Assembly (NCBI GenBank): GCA_905250025.1 | Contig: CAJNOJ010000081.1 | Location: 310,001-374,000, forward strand | DNA: 64,000 nucleotides | Reading direction: 5' to 3' | DNA from: Adineta ricciae | Lineage: Eukaryota; Rotifera; Eurotatoria; Adinetida; Adinetidae | Shown here: one piece after another, positions 45,337-61,361 of the stretch | How the letters are laid out: each line of letters starts with the position of its first letter | Position numbering within the stretch: the stretch's first letter is position 1 | Translations under genes and position numbers: made by a program | Notes under the pieces: generated by a model | Seen by the model: only the letters and a program-made list of their open reading frames with translations | The model's database searches: none | What the model was told of the DNA's origin: nothing

Positions 45337-45891
45337 ATGTCAGATATAGTTAAATTTAAACTAACAAATGGTGATGTTTTTGGCATATTTCGTCAAACAC
45401 TGGAACGATATCCAAGTAGTTTTCTGACTAAATTGATTAGCAATGAACAAAATTCCACATTCCATTCGCGTGATGCTGACAATGCCTTTCTCATCGATGA
45501 AGATCCGATGATATTCTCTTCACTTCTTACGTATTATCGTTGTGGCGTATTAACAATCCTTCATGACGATCTTCGTCAAGCGATTATCGAAAAATACATG
45601 TTACCACACGTACATTCACCGCCAACAACATCATCCGGAGACTTACCCAAGTATGATGAGCCTCTGTATATACACATTAGTTTTGAACATGTCTCATCAA
45701 TGTCGGCACAAACTCGACCATCTCCAGCACAAATACCGGCTCTACATGGATGTCCATTTCCACTGACACATACAAACTCGTTTCGATCGAAAGATCCGAT
45801 CGAAATTGCCAATTATTTATCGTGCAATGGATATAGCATGGAACAAATTGATCTTAACACACGGTCGATACTGATGAAGAGAAAAAATTGA
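45337..45891 (+). CDS. BTB/POZ (T1-type, KCTD-like) domain protein, 184 aa
   Basis: T1-type BTB domains tetra- or pentamerise and often recruit cullin-3. The N-terminal ~75 residues ('KFKLTNGDVFGIFRQTLERY', 'SFLTKLIS', 'FLIDEDPMIFSSLLTYYRCG', 'LTILHDDL') follow the KCTD pattern: 'LNVGG'-like start, Tyr/Pro before the 'L', 'FIDRDP..F..IL.YLR.G'. The middle is Pro/Ser-rich. The C-terminal part 'IEIANYLSCNGYSMEQIDLN' is unrecognised. The gene is intronless and lies 185 bp downstream of the dehydrogenase on the same strand. Substrate-adaptor role is inference. Confidence 0.75.
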   Translation: MSDIVKFKLTNGDVFGIFRQTLERYPSSFLTKLISNEQNSTFHSRDADNAFLIDEDPMIFSSLLTYYRCGVLTILHDDLRQAIIEKYMLPHVHSPPTTSSGDLPKYDEPLYIHISFEHVSSMSAQTRPSPAQIPALHGCPFPLTHTNSFRSKDPIEIANYLSCNGYSMEQIDLNTRSILMKRKN

Positions 45892-46043
45892 TATGAGATT
45901 TCTATTTTAGTCTTCTAGTTTATTAATTATTCTTAAATATATAATGTCCACAGAATGAACTAATTTTGATAACAATCTTTCTTAACTAAGATAATCTGAC
46001 AACAGATGTTTGCTCTGGATTTCGAAGACTCAAAAATCATATT

Positions 46044-47225
46044 CTATATTTCTATTAACATTGCCAGTTGATCAGCGACTTGAATACCACGTCTCACAGC
46101 TCCTTCGAGAAAACCACCGTCAGCGTCACTCACCTCACTGCTACTCAACCACAATCGTCCATTCCATTGCGCTTGTCTACATATACTACTTAGATGTGGA
46201 TGGCTACCTCTACCGTCCGCAGTAGATGTGGAAGTAAATACTTCAGTACTCCAATCTGCTATGTGGACCGCTGATGGGTTAGCCGCTTCAGCACCGAACA
46301 TTCTCACGGTATCATCGATGACTTCTTGTTTAGTAGTACCGGCTAGACAGAAAACGAATAGGGCATTGCATGTTTCGCTGCTCGCATCATGCCATTCTTG
46401 AGCTTTACTATGGCGTGAAACAGCGAATCCACTGAAATTTCTCATTCGCCACCATGCATGTTCGTAGATAAGAATAACTTTGCACGTTGATGCCATCCAT
46501 GTCACACATTTGTGAAGTTTTTCAATCACAGTTGATGGTAATGTCGGTGTTAAACGAATCGTTGACAAGAGTAATCTCGGTGGTAAAGCTAGTATTACAT
46601 AATCAGCAATTATAGAATGCTGATCGCGTAAGGTGACAGTAATAATTCCATCATTTGTGCAATCAATACTCACTACTGGCGAATTTAAACTTATAATGAC
46701 GTTCGACTCCTTTCCACTCGTTAATTCTCGAACCATAGCCGTACATAAACTGTTTGTACCACCTTTCAATCGTTTAACACCACCATGAATACTTCCCATA
46801 TTTATGGGTTGGACATTGCTACTATTTGTTTGTATAAGTGATAGCCCACTTTCATACTGTTCTAACATATCGATATCTAATTCATTAGCTAATGTACGTA
46901 CTGCTGTGTGATCTGGAAAGATCCATGATGCACCCAGATCAAGATTCAACTCTGGTATACTGAACGTTCGACCACCGATTCTGTCACGTGCTTCGACAAT
47001 TAAAATTTGATATGCTTGTTTCTTCAACAATTGTGTTAGTCTACGAGCACATGTTAAACCAGAAATACCAGCACCAACAATAACAATTCGAGCGATATTG
47101 ATAGCATTAGAATCACCAGTTGCTAGTTAAAAAAGAAAGTAGGATTTTATTAATATAAGACAACACGTGAAAGACTCGTTTTACTTACTAGTAGTATGAT
47201 GGTTATTGTTACGACTATTCGCCAT
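46044..47225 (-). CDS. flavin-containing amine oxidase, 371 aa
   Basis: FAD-dependent amine oxidases oxidise biogenic amines, polyamines or amino acids to imines and H2O2. Exon 1 (47189-47225, 'MANSRNNNHHTT') and exon 2 (46044-47122) join in frame. Motifs: dinucleotide-binding 'IVIVGAGISGLTCARRL', 'ILIVEARDRIGGRTFS' (Glu at the strand end, then GGR), substrate-side 'DLGASWIF', the Pro-rich 'ADYVILALPPRLL' and the C-terminal FAD loop 'WLSSSEVSDADGGFLEGAVR' followed by a helix. The size is small for the family (usually 450-520), because the substrate domain is compact. No signal peptide. Which amine it uses cannot be read. Confidence 0.85.
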
Positions 47226-48420
47226 TCTTATCTGTAAATTTAACAAAAAAAATAGGTAAATTTTATTTTAAATGGAGACTACTAATGATATAGTTTTATC
47301 GCAGAGGCGAATCGCTCCTTTTGTGGCTTAATGTGACACTGAACTGGAGTGAGTGGATCGTTATCCATTCGAGAATTCGATATTGGCAAATTAAAAATAT
47401 TCAAAGGAAAGAGAATCTATGTCATGAATCATTCGGATTCGAAAGTTATGGAAACTAGTCAGTTAACATCGAACCAATGGTTCTCTGATCTTCAACGAAC
47501 TTTTTCTTTATCGGAAACACGAAATCGAATGAAAACATTTATCGTTGCATTCCTTTCATAGTTGACAAAAAGAAACGTTGTTAAAATTCGTGTAGAGAGA
47601 GAAAATGAAATCGACGTTTTGCCACTCTTGATGCGACGATGTACTTGACCTTATATGATATTTCATTGTACATATCAAATACTACAATGTCCCGTGTGAA
47701 CATCCGGACGACTTCATATTTAGTACGAATAAGTCATTAGCTCAGCTAATTATCGAACAAGTAGGTGGTGTTTTGTAATCAAAAACGTCAAAATCCTTTC
47801 CAAATCTTAACCAATGTGCTCATTGTTGAAAACAAAACACTCTACTTAAATATAAATTGACGTTCATATCTCATGTATCGGTAAACAATCATCGTCATTC
47901 TTGTTGACATTTTCCCATTCTTTTCTGATTGTGTAGACAATACAAACTGTGATATTTACCAAATTGATCAGCCGTCGTGAGATTTATCTATTTACATACT
48001 GTTGTCTTATAACTCTCTATCAATTTCTATTCAGAACGCATTCTCAATCAGTCGTAGGAAACTATCTATAAAGACATTTTATTCTTTGTGCTACCATTCC
48101 GTAGTAGTAGCTACGGTACAGCACATCGTAGCGATGCATTTGATTGGTTATCTAATTGACCATTAACCAGCAAGGTAAATATGTGCAATTATTTTTTTTT
48201 CTCTTGTGACTAATGTACTTCATTTTCCTTAGTGTTTTATCGATCGAACGATTTTAAGAGTACCTTTCATAGAACATGTCGCGAGCTAATTGCGAATGAA
48301 ATAAATAGTGAATCAGAATAAACAAACGAAGAGAATGTTATCATTCTCATTGATTCAATTTCTTTTTTAGTGTGTCTGTTTTCTTTTATTATGATTACAT
48401 AAAATAAATATAACCCGGTG
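47226..48420. other. intergenic between the amine oxidase and the HECT ligase
   Basis: 1.2 kb without a recognisable gene; a 70-codon open frame at 47349-47561 has no motif. Confidence 0.5.
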
Positions 48421-51411
<2,991 letters not shown>

Positions 51412-51926
51412 TAATCAGGAGACATATTCGTTTATGTTTTTTTGTGAATGAGGTTCTTTTTTTTCCGTTGGTCTTTCTTGCTTTTATATGTGCATTTTGG
51501 AGGGGGAAAATGGATTTCCTTGATCGACAGCGAAAAATATGTCTTCTCCTATTCAATGCGATAATATTTTGTCCATGCATATTCACTGGTTCTCTTCTAT
51601 TGTTATAACAGTACATATTTTTTATGTTCTTCCTCTCCTTCTTCTTTGTCTTCTTCTTCAACTTCGTTTAACAGTTCTCATGAGATTATTTACGCGAACA
51701 AAATAATTTCATATTCAGTTGATTTTATTTTTTTTTGTACAGTTCAATTAGAAATATATTTATGTGTATAGGAAACATCCGAATGAATGCTTTGACTCTC
51801 CATCGATGTTCTTCGTATTATTTCATAATAGTAAACAAAATACGTGAAAAGATAGAAATAATGACAAAAGCTAGCAATGAACGTCTGCAAAGATAGAAAT
51901 TGCGTTTATAATTGTGCTTTTCTCTA
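51412..51926. other. intergenic, 3' flanks of convergent genes
   Basis: Contains T-rich tracts near 51457-51466 and 51721-51740. No gene seen. Confidence 0.5.
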
Positions 51927-52981
51927 TCAAAGCCAAAAGCATATCAAGGCGAGAGAGAAGAATAGATACCAGTTAAGAGTCGAAGTTCCTGTTGCTGAAT
52001 CAAATACTTCTCCGCCATAAAACGTTTTTGCACTTTGTTGGCAACGCACATCAGTAACTGCATGTTCACAACGTACGTCAGTAATTGCATGTTCACAACC
52101 GCAAAAACCGCCTAAAAACGTTCCAAATTAGTGTGTTTATAATAACAGAAGTATCGCGTACCCTGGCAACGAAAATCCGCTTGTTTCTTGAGATAGTCCA
52201 TAAAGTTTGAAAGTTGTTCAACATCGTCGCGGACTTCAATAATCGAACAATTTGTGATATGTTTATCCGCACATTGAATATAGTCTCTGACTGCTTGACA
52301 CCATTGAATCTTTTCCAATACGCTCCAATTCTTTTCGAATATTAAACGATTGTCTAAAATTTCATTGCAGCTTCGACTAACCTAAGCTTATCATATTCGC
52401 ATCAAAAGTGAATTCTTAGAAAATTGTGTACAAACTTCCTCGACTTCGCAGGTTGGTATTGTTGTGGTGGTCGAGCGTGTTGTTGTCGTTGTTCGAGCCG
52501 GTGGCAGTGTTGTAGTCTTGCATTTATATTGAATAATAGTGTTGCCACCCAAACCAGCACAGTACCGGCCCAATCGCCAACCCTCAAACATAAAATCATG
52601 GACATTTTCGAGATAGTCATCAACGATTGTACTTACAGCTTGTTGCAGTCCAACTTCAAATGCAGCTAAAGCACCTGTATGTTCACTTTTTAAGTCACAA
52701 CATTGTAAATGCTTGTTAACACATTCGATGTATTTCTTTCCTTGATCACAAAATTTAAAAAGTTGTTCCCGAGTGTACAAATCGTATTTAAACTAGAAGA
52801 AAATGCTCGAATTTGAAAACATCTTCCAGTACAAATGACATACAATCTCTTCATCATCAGCTGTTGGCGGTTGTGGACAGTCCGATGCTTTCCAGATGTT
52901 ACAAGCTTCAATAGATGTGAACAGACAAACGGAAAATACATATAATAAAATAAACAATTGGTGATGTTTAACAGCTAACAT
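51927..52981 (-). CDS. secreted, GPI-anchored-type Cys-rich protein with duplicated motif
   Basis: Unrecognised family. A signal peptide (residues 1 to about 25, 'LFILLYVFSVCLFTSIEAC') precedes an ectodomain made of two related halves. Half 1: 'FKFCDQGKKYIECVNKHLQC' and 'C', followed by 'GWRLGRYCAGL'. Half 2: 'IQWCQAVRDYIQCADKHITN', then 'FRCQGTRYFC'. A Thr-rich, probably O-glycosylated linker ('TTTLPPARTTTTTRSTTTT') lies between. Near the end is a direct repeat, 'CEHAITDVR' and 'CEHAVTDVR' (about 52025-52098), then a hydrophobic tail 'NWYLFFSLALICFWL', as in GPI-anchored proteins. Introns are about 60 bp; the donor at 'DDEEI|' is GTATGT. Each half has the Cys-x(8-9)-Cys spacing of a helical hairpin. 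Confidence 0.72.
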
Positions 52982-53826
52982 GATCTTATCAATTGAAATG
53001 TATACGAGACGTGATTGTCATTGACGTTGTCTCTTTTTTTCTCTTGTTCTTCGAACAACACCTACACAAAATCGATTTTCGCTCTTCTCTACTTCTTCTT
53101 CTTCTTCTTCTTCTCTTTGTACAATTAACATCTGAGTTGTATGAAGGTATTCAATGAACCCAAATCTTTGTCGGCAAAAGAATGAATCACGTATAGGTCT
53201 TATTCGAATGGTCAAATCAATTACTGCATACTAGAGAAATTGTTTTACCTTGAAAAAGCCTTGAAAACAGCAAGTTTTAGTCTACATAGATCTGAAGAAC
53301 AAAAAGTCAATGTCAACGGAGCAAAAACTACCGATCGACATAATCAGTTTTTCTTCCTGTTTAAACAACTGATAAAAGGTAATGTCGGATGATGAAGTAA
53401 ACAAATGTCGTTGAAAGGATTGAAGGATGTATCGACTTATGTCGTCGTCGTTGAATTTGCACTTATGATTTACACATATATTTATGTAAGGTTGGATTAT
53501 TCAAGGGTATACGAATAAACGTTTGTTCGAGAAGATGACGTACAAGAAAATCTTTATTCATTTAACAGGAAATCCTTTTCTACAAAAAAGAAACCATAGA
53601 TAGCAAAAACGAAAACCAAGTGCGGTATAAAAGAAAGAGAGATAAGCTTTTATTGACACGAAGGGAGAAAACAAGAAATTATATTATTGAATCTGATTTT
53701 CTAAGATTAAAGTGTCACTCAGAGAGAATTTTGTACACGCTAAAAAAAAGAGAGAAAACAATTTACAAGAAAGAGAACAAGCGCGACTAGACAGCACCAT
53801 GAATGATTCTCAGATTTTTTTTTCTC
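52982..53826. other. intergenic
   Basis: No gene seen. A (CTT)n microsatellite lies at about 53090-53112. Confidence 0.5.
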
Positions 53827-56800
53827 CTAAACTTCTGTTACTTTAGATGAACCTGAAACAGAAAGTGGCTGATGATGGAGACCATTGAAACGAGCTGGTG
53901 ACAAGTCCGGTGTCTGTTGTAAACCGAGACGCTTCATTAGATGCAATGTTTTTTCAGGTTTTTTCATAATCGGTGGTGGAACTTTCTTATCTGGTATGAA
54001 TTCTGATGAGACGTCAAGGATAATGGTTGAATGAACGAACGATGTATGATTCTGATTGCTTGGTGATGAAGATTTAGGTGAAGAATGTTCATCAAGTGAT
54101 TTCGATGCTGGTGGCGTAACCAATCCACTTGAAGTCGGTAGATTAAGTACGAGATCGGGTGCATCTGTTTCTGGTTGAGTATTAGTTGATGATATAGTTC
54201 GAAAACATTGAGCATGACATTCTTCGACAGTGCGTATACCAGACAAAACTTCACGTAGTGCGCTGTCAATGTCAATCACTTGCTGATCATTGATTGATGT
54301 TAATTGAGACGATGATGACGATGATAAGGATGAAGATGTTGATTCAAAATGGTCAGTTGTTGATAGTAATGGTGGCGAGCGTGGTGGTAGAATATCATAG
54401 ATTGTACGATAAGCAGGTACAGGATGAGTAGAAAGTGTTGTACTTGATAAGGTATTCTCTTCGTTGTCAACGTCAGAGTTCACTTCAACGATTTCAGTTT
54501 CCTTTGCTGATTGAAGGCATTGTTCATCGACAAGTGAGAAATCTGATGATTGACAGGATCCTCCCTTGGAATTATCCAATTGTTCGTCGAGTAATGTTGT
54601 TAAATCAACAGAATGGGATGAAAGAGATGGATCGGGTTTTCGACTAAATAGAGGCGGGCGCGGTACAGGAGCTGATTCGCGACGTCTAGAAATCAGAAAA
54701 TGAATGCAAAGATTCTTTTTAAAATTGTCCTTCTTTACCTAGTTTTAAGCTTGATATAACCGTCAGGAATAAATCCTGACTGTTTACTACCAGCTGTATG
54801 TCCTAACCACCACTCATGATTAAATTTCTTGTACAAGTAAAGAATTTGATTTTTCTTAAATGAAATTTCTTTGTTTGTTCGACCATTATAATCAAACAAT
54901 GCCATTGCCTCGACCATCTCCATTTCTGAAAAAGAAAATCGAACACATCGAGGAGATGACAGTTGTGTGAATATGTGCATATCAATGAAGCGGACATGTA
55001 CAAATCAAAAGAAGTACAAAAAAAGCCATGCTAAACATGCTCGCACTAGATGATGATCGCCTATTCTCAATATTAGATCTTTACCAAACATCAGTCTCAT
55101 TTAATAAATTAAAATCTTCGGTACAGTAATCAGAGTCTTGTGAAGCTAGAAAAATTTTGAGAAGAGTGTTAACGACAAGGCTGTTTCAAATGAAACGAAA
55201 GTTGACAAGAGAAACATTCCTTACCATCATCACTTGGGGAATGTCGCATTGATCGTTCGCTGATACCTTCATCATCTTCATCTTCTTCGCCCTCACTAGA
55301 ATCAAAGCGATAGTGTTACAAATCAAACAACGAAATTGTCGTCTCGTACATCGGAATTGTAATCGCAAATTTCTCGTAAACTGGTCCATCATCATTTGCT
55401 GGAAAGATTTCATCATGACGCGTGATTATTGTTCGTATCAGTTCAATTGTATGAGTTACATATTGTACTTGATCTTTATCTTCAGGAATCGGCATCAACG
55501 ATGGCGCTAAACAACTAGCTAGATTCGAAGCATCCATCATGTTCTCGTCCGAATATTCCGTTAAACTAAAATGCAAAAACAAGAATCTTTCGATGAACTT
55601 TCTTTTTTGTTTCATTCAACTTACTGATTCAGAAAGGCAAAAAAATAACGCATGACTATAAAGATCGGACGAGGTAAAAGTTTCACAACTTGACAGAGAT
55701 TTTCTACACATTTATCTTCGGATTCAACATCAACTAAAAACATGTGTCGCGTATTGTTTCGCATGAAAACACGAAAGTATCAACATACCAATACACGATA
55801 TGAAAGAATCGAACATATCTCGAGCAAATAACGGTTCTTTCAATTCGCGAAAATATAATTTCAAAACGCCAGCCACCGAGTTCATATCGCGACCAGTTAT
55901 ATTAACCAACGGATCTTCACCTTTTTCAAAAGCATCCTTGAATTGATTGATATCAACTTGTGCACCGGGTACACGGAAAATACCCTAAATGATAATCAAC
56001 CATTCTTTCTCTTCAAGAAAAACAACAACAACAACAACTCACTTGATTGTGTAGACCGAGTCGATTAATCGCACTCACACATGATGAGATAATCAATGGA
56101 ATAGCTTGTTCAGTAACTTGAATGTAATCCAATAATTTACCACCGAATAAACGTGGTCGACCAAGAATAGGTGCGCGACCGATTTGCCTCGGTTTGATTG
56201 GACGGCGTATAAGACTAAACAAGAAATGATTCGTATTGTTCTCAATGTTCACCTGCATACTTTTTATCTTCAGTACTGCCAGCTGTTGCAGCCGCACCTA
56301 GTGCTTTTTGCATAATATCATGACGCGCTTGTAATCGAGCAATAAGATTACTCGATAAAGTATATTCTTTGAATTTCTATAGAAAGTGAAAAGATTGTTT
56401 CTTTTCGCGAGCACACATGTACGATTGTATACATACTTCAACATAGTAATCTTCAATTTCTTTGCGTGTACTTTTTGAAGTATTTTGAGGAAGGTTTAGA
56501 TCTTTGAATAGATCAGACACATCGGAATTTTTCGTATTGATGTATTCCATTAACGATTGCTCAGTTGCTTCGATTGTTTTAAATATCTATGATTAATAAA
56601 GAAACATCTCGAGTCAATCATGCGTTGTTTGATTAATTATAAACCTTCAACTCGTATTCTTGTCTCTGTCCTTGCCTGCAGCAAATTTCTCAAAGATAGA
56701 CTGCTTATCTTTCGACATTAGTTTTCTCCTTGTTCAAGTTATTCGAGCAGAAAACTTTCAACAAACCTCGTCATGTTCGGTTTTTAATCCCGCAAGGCGA

Positions 56801-59326
56801 TTTTGCATTTGAACAAATCGTGATTGCATTTCATCGCGAATCAAAACTTGTGCATTGACCGTCGACACTTCATCGCCTTTATGTGGTTCAAATTTAATTC
56901 GCTTGGTTATCGTAAATACAGATGCATTCGCTTCCAAATACTTTTGCTTATCAACCACCGTGTCCAGATCTCCGAAAGCTCGATTCAACGTTTCAATTGT
57001 CCTGAAATTCTCAGAGAACAATCAACAAGAGAAAAAGTCAATTCGATGATCCTACATTTGCCGGCCGCGCTTGATATTTTCTTGTGCGGATAAATACATC
57101 TGAATCGATTTAGCAATCGATGTATGAAAACCAAAATTCATACAATCAATTAGATCGGGTACATCATCCGAGCAATATTTTTGTAAAGCAGCGTTAACCG
57201 ACTCGATTACCATTAGATAATCATTACGTGCTTTGAATGCTTTTACTTTTGTTTCCGTATATTTCATTTGTCGCTAAATAAACAAACTTCTTCGTTGAAT
57301 GAGACAATGTTCTTCTAATCGTCAACATGTGTTTGACATTTTCTACATTGCTACACATGTTAGCCTTCGATCACTCAGAAGGTTCTCTTGGGATTAATTA
57401 GGATTGGCTGATTACCTTTTCCACTCGTTTACTCATCGCTTTTTGTTTCTTCACACTCTTGATTTTCGCCATTTGCTGCTGAATATTTCGTAGTTTCTGT
57501 TCAGCTTGTTTACTCTCACTTTGATACTGATGGTAAGTTGCCATTGTCTAAATAAACAATCGCAAATCGCGAGATAAGCAAAAAAACATTACTTACACTC
57601 TTTAATTCATTTAGAACCTTATAAATATCTTCATGACTGGCTAAGCCAACAGCTTTACACTACAATCAAAGGTTATCACATAAGAATTCCATGTTGTTTT
57701 TTCTATTACTTTCGTAAACATTCGCCGAGTGTCTTCGACGATTTCATTAAATTTGTCGAACATGTATTTTCCACAAACATCCGACATGATCGTATGATAT
57801 TTGACATGCATTCGAGTGTCTTGAACGACTGTGTCCCATAGCTTCGTTATGGATTGAGATGACCACGTCTCGCGTCTGAGAACATCATCGAGTTTGACTT
57901 TTTCCGCCGTACAAAAGAATCTTACCTAGCTTTTTGAGCCCGATGACGCTGGCCGATTTGTTTATGTAAATTATCAAGATTCTTAGCATAATCGAGTTCA
58001 ACGTCCGCTCGTCGACGGAAATACTCTTGAATCTCGGCGAGAATGGCAAGTTGAGTTTCAATACGTTGCTCCAAATATTTCAATTGATCATTCAATTGCA
58101 AACGAATTTCTACGAAAGAAAAAAGACAAAATGAACTTAAATGTTACAAGAAAACTTCTATCCTACGAATCCTGAATCGTTCGTAATTCTTCTTCACTAA
58201 ACTATACTGTACATTCATCTTGTGATCAGAACTACTCTTGCTTGATGTGACGCCACAGGTATAGTTTACCATTTCTCCCCTAGTCGATAAGTCTACGACT
58301 GATGAGTATAATGACAAGCATACGTTTGTTTGAACAAAATTGTATTCAAGCAAACATGTCCAATATCATGGGATGATGGTAAACACGCCCTTCATTCATT
58401 TCTCTTTTCTATATACGATTCAAGTATTTCACGAGAGGCGGGATCGTCTTTTGATATCGGAGATTATTCATCGATTTCATTTTCTAATGTAAAGGAAATG
58501 CTTTTTAATTATATATCGCTTTCTTATTCTGTCGATGCGTTTGAAATGAATGAAAGAAAGAGAATCTTTCTTCTAATTTCTTTTAGATAAGATCCGTTCC
58601 GGTATTAATGCGTGATTAGATAATGTTCTAATCGAATCTTTCGAGATTGGCTTGAGGCTTGTCATGTTATTGACTTCTTTCAATAATAATCTTTAACGTT
58701 TATTTTTCTCGTTGTGTCATTTTCTCAACATAAATCAATCTCATATTTCTGTTTTTTAATCTTGACTTCTTGACTTCGATTCATCATCATCATCAACAAC
58801 GTCTACTCATGTCAATAAACGACAAGAGTAAAGCATTACATCTCACGTACGTTTGTTGATATATAATCTTTTAGACGAACGTAGATATTTGATGAAAGAC
58901 GGAAAAAGATATGTGTATATCTATTGATGTTTAGCCGGTTTTTCGAACTTGATATCTTTCCTCCTACATATTTGCATTCTTAGTACTACTAATATGTCAA
59001 GGGAAAAGGACAAATTTTTTCTAACATATTCGATCATCAGAATCGATGATGATAATAGAAAGAAATCACTTGTAATCTTTGTCCTTACCTTTAACGGTTT
59101 GATCGAATTCGAAGAGAATTTGTTTTTCCTTTTTGTAACATTTTTCGATGGGCTTGTCGTCGTAGAACGGCGATGGAGTTGATGGTGATGAAGTGGTTGG
59201 TGTTAATGATGCTGTACTGGGCGGTGGTAATGCTAATGGTAGTGGTGAAGTTGTTGGTTGAGGAGATGATGGTGCCGATGTTGGCGTCATCGGAAGAGAT
59301 TTTAGACTTGCTTCACTAGTCGCCAT
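53827..59326 (-). CDS. SRGAP: SLIT-ROBO Rho GTPase-activating protein (F-BAR, RhoGAP, SH3)
   Basis: srGAPs bend membranes with an inverse F-BAR domain and inactivate Rac/Rho/Cdc42 downstream of Robo. The minus-strand order matches srGAP. A Pro/Ser-rich leader ('MATSEASLKSLPMTPTSAPS') is followed by F-BAR ('IRLQLNDQLKYLEQRIETQL', 'EYFRRRADVELDYAKNL', 'LNELKS', 'YLSAQENIKRGRQM', 'RDEMQSRFVQMQNRLAGL'). The RhoGAP domain has the Arg finger in 'GIFRVPGA' (about 55960-55985), 'FREL', and 'SDENMMDASNLASCLAPSLM'. The SH3 has 'ALFDYNGRTNKEISFKKNQI' and 'EWWLGHT', then 'SGFIPDGYIKL'. The tail is Ser/Pro-rich and ends '...KVTEV', a possible class I PDZ ligand. Start ATG at 59326; the first intron is 979 bp, much longer than the rest. 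Confidence 0.9.
58110..59088 (-). other. long first intron of srGAP (979 bp)
   Basis: Donor GTAAGG after 'DQTVK' and acceptor TCGTAG before 'IRLQLNDQ'. Holds no recognisable exon; open frames in it have no coding character. The longest intron in the window. Confidence 0.7.
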
Positions 59327-59333
59327 TACATAT

Positions 59334-59343
59334 CTAAAACAAA
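59334..59343 (-). promoter_or_regulatory. 3' splice-site-like sequence before the srGAP start codon
   Basis: TTTGTTTTAG on the minus strand, seven bases before the ATG at 59326. Confidence 0.45.
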
Positions 59344-61319
59344 CTGGAAATGACAGCATTTTACGTCGCTCAATCGTGCCTTTTGTGGCCTGAATGTCGT
59401 TTGATTATCAAGGCAATGAAAATAGACATGATGGTACTGTCAGATAAACAAGAAACAGAGGAGAAGAATAGAAGATGACACCCTACAGAGATCAACATAG
59501 AGATGTAACGAGAGAGATAGAGAGAGAGAGAGGAAAACAGAAAGAAGAAAGGTGGTAATGACTTCTTCTCTTTTCTTGTTTTCTGAATCGACTGCTAAAT
59601 AGTGACGACGAATAAGCATAGAAATCTCGATACAAGAGAACAAGAAAAGAAATTCGCTCTGATATCTTCATTATGTAAAGTATTGCTTCGACGACATTTC
59701 TGATAAGCAGCCGATGGGAATCGAATAAACAACAACAAATAACTCAGTCGAAACAACAGCATCAATAATAGCATACACATCTTTCTTTCTTTTTTCCTGC
59801 CCATGTCGTTGTTACCATCTTTAATGCAATTGGGTTATATAGCATTCGACCATACCATGTCTTTCTGCACCTACGTGGATGCCAACGACATAGACTAACA
59901 TCAAGGACAAACAGTTGTCACAAAGATGTCAATAACTCAGATGTTTCAGAAACATTTTTCTCTGCTCTTTAGACGACGCTTTTGAAAAATATTTCGAAAT
60001 AATGACAATGGAGATATCCGCAATGATTACATATAGATCTTGGCTTGATCAACAATCGGAAGTACGTCAATGAACAGCTTATGTTTCTCCTTTCTTTGAA
60101 CACTCACTCAAACGGACAATGATTTGATGTTGATTCGCCAAGAGGATAGCCAGCATGATTCCATAAAATTGTCTCTTCTACCACTGACATCTATCGAACG
60201 TAGCTAAACGCATTAGAGCAATGTGTTTTAGCTAAAGATGATAATTGAATTCGAATAATTCTATTAGCAAACAATCTGCTGTTTACATTGGCATATTCAG
60301 TGAAGAGGAAAATCATATTCTTTCAACTTTGATCTACTTTTGAAGAAGAACAGATCCAAGTCTAATCGATTGATTCGATTTACTTTGTTCCGAGTTCAAG
60401 TACATTAGATAACTTAACCAAATGATTCACAATTTTGCGTGTCGATTCAGCAAACATCGAAATGATCCGTATTAATCTGAATCTCTTGAGAGATTCTATT
60501 CTGAGCACAAAAAAAAGAACAGGAAAACGATTATCTCTATTAGAATTCTTGTTTACTTCCCGTTTCAAGTGCGATATCAATCAATCGATGGTAATCCGAT
60601 CCAAGATGGACTCTTGCATATACGATAACATAACATCGGATGAATCTAATCGTTGGAAAGCTTACACCACCCATAAGACTTGTTTTCTTTTCAAGAACTG
60701 TTGGCTCGATACGTCAATATTATATGATCACGTAAATCTCGTCTTACTTACATCTAAGGAGATCAAGTCAAAAATATCTCTGACGCGAAGATGAAGAAAA
60801 GAAATTGATTTTTGTTTCGATGTTATTCACAATCAAACGAAAGAATATACGATTGATTTTTGTCAGTCACTACAATGAATGTTATTGGAAATTTATCTTG
60901 ACACGTCGATATTATATTGTTTTCTCATATTTGTTGTCGTTTTTTTCTCGATAGCTTCATTTCCTTGAAACAAATAGAAGAAAGAAAAAAGAGATTAGAA
61001 AGAGTATCAATGACTAAAAACGGAAATCTAATATATGAAGGATAACAAAAAACAAAAAACTAATGGGATCAATTCAATTGAATAACACTAATACTTGAGA
61101 CGAAATTGATAGGGAAAAATGCGATGATCATAAAAACTAATCGTTTCTTGTTTCTCTTTTGTCACATACATTGTTATCAGAGGAAACAGAATTTTGACGT
61201 CGTTTCTTATCGAATGACAAGTTAGAAATGCCTAAAGTCTTTTAGATTTAATAATAAATTCATATATCCTGTCTATTTCTTCTTCTTTTATTAACGATTT
61301 TTGCTTTTCTTTTTCTCTT

Positions 61320-61329
61320 CTTTACACAG
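61320..61329 (+). promoter_or_regulatory. 3' splice-site-like sequence before the PDE1 start codon
   Basis: CTTTACACAG after a long pyrimidine tract, 32 bases before the ATG at 61362. Confidence 0.4.
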
Positions 61330-61361
61330 GAAAGATCGGACGGAACAAAACTCGCATTAAA

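Larger units (their letters stand above)
59327..61361. other. intergenic between srGAP and PDE1
   Basis: 2 kb without a recognised gene. A (GA)n tract lies at about 59514-59533. A 119-codon open frame at 60435-60794 has no motif. Confidence 0.5.

Noticed and set aside
53090..53112. CTT repeat and other microsatellites as functional elements
   Set aside because: Simple repeats of this length are common in AT-rich genomes; nothing suggests function.
60435..60794. 119-codon plus-strand open frame upstream of PDE1
   Set aside because: No motif, no splice partner, composition like surrounding noncoding DNA.
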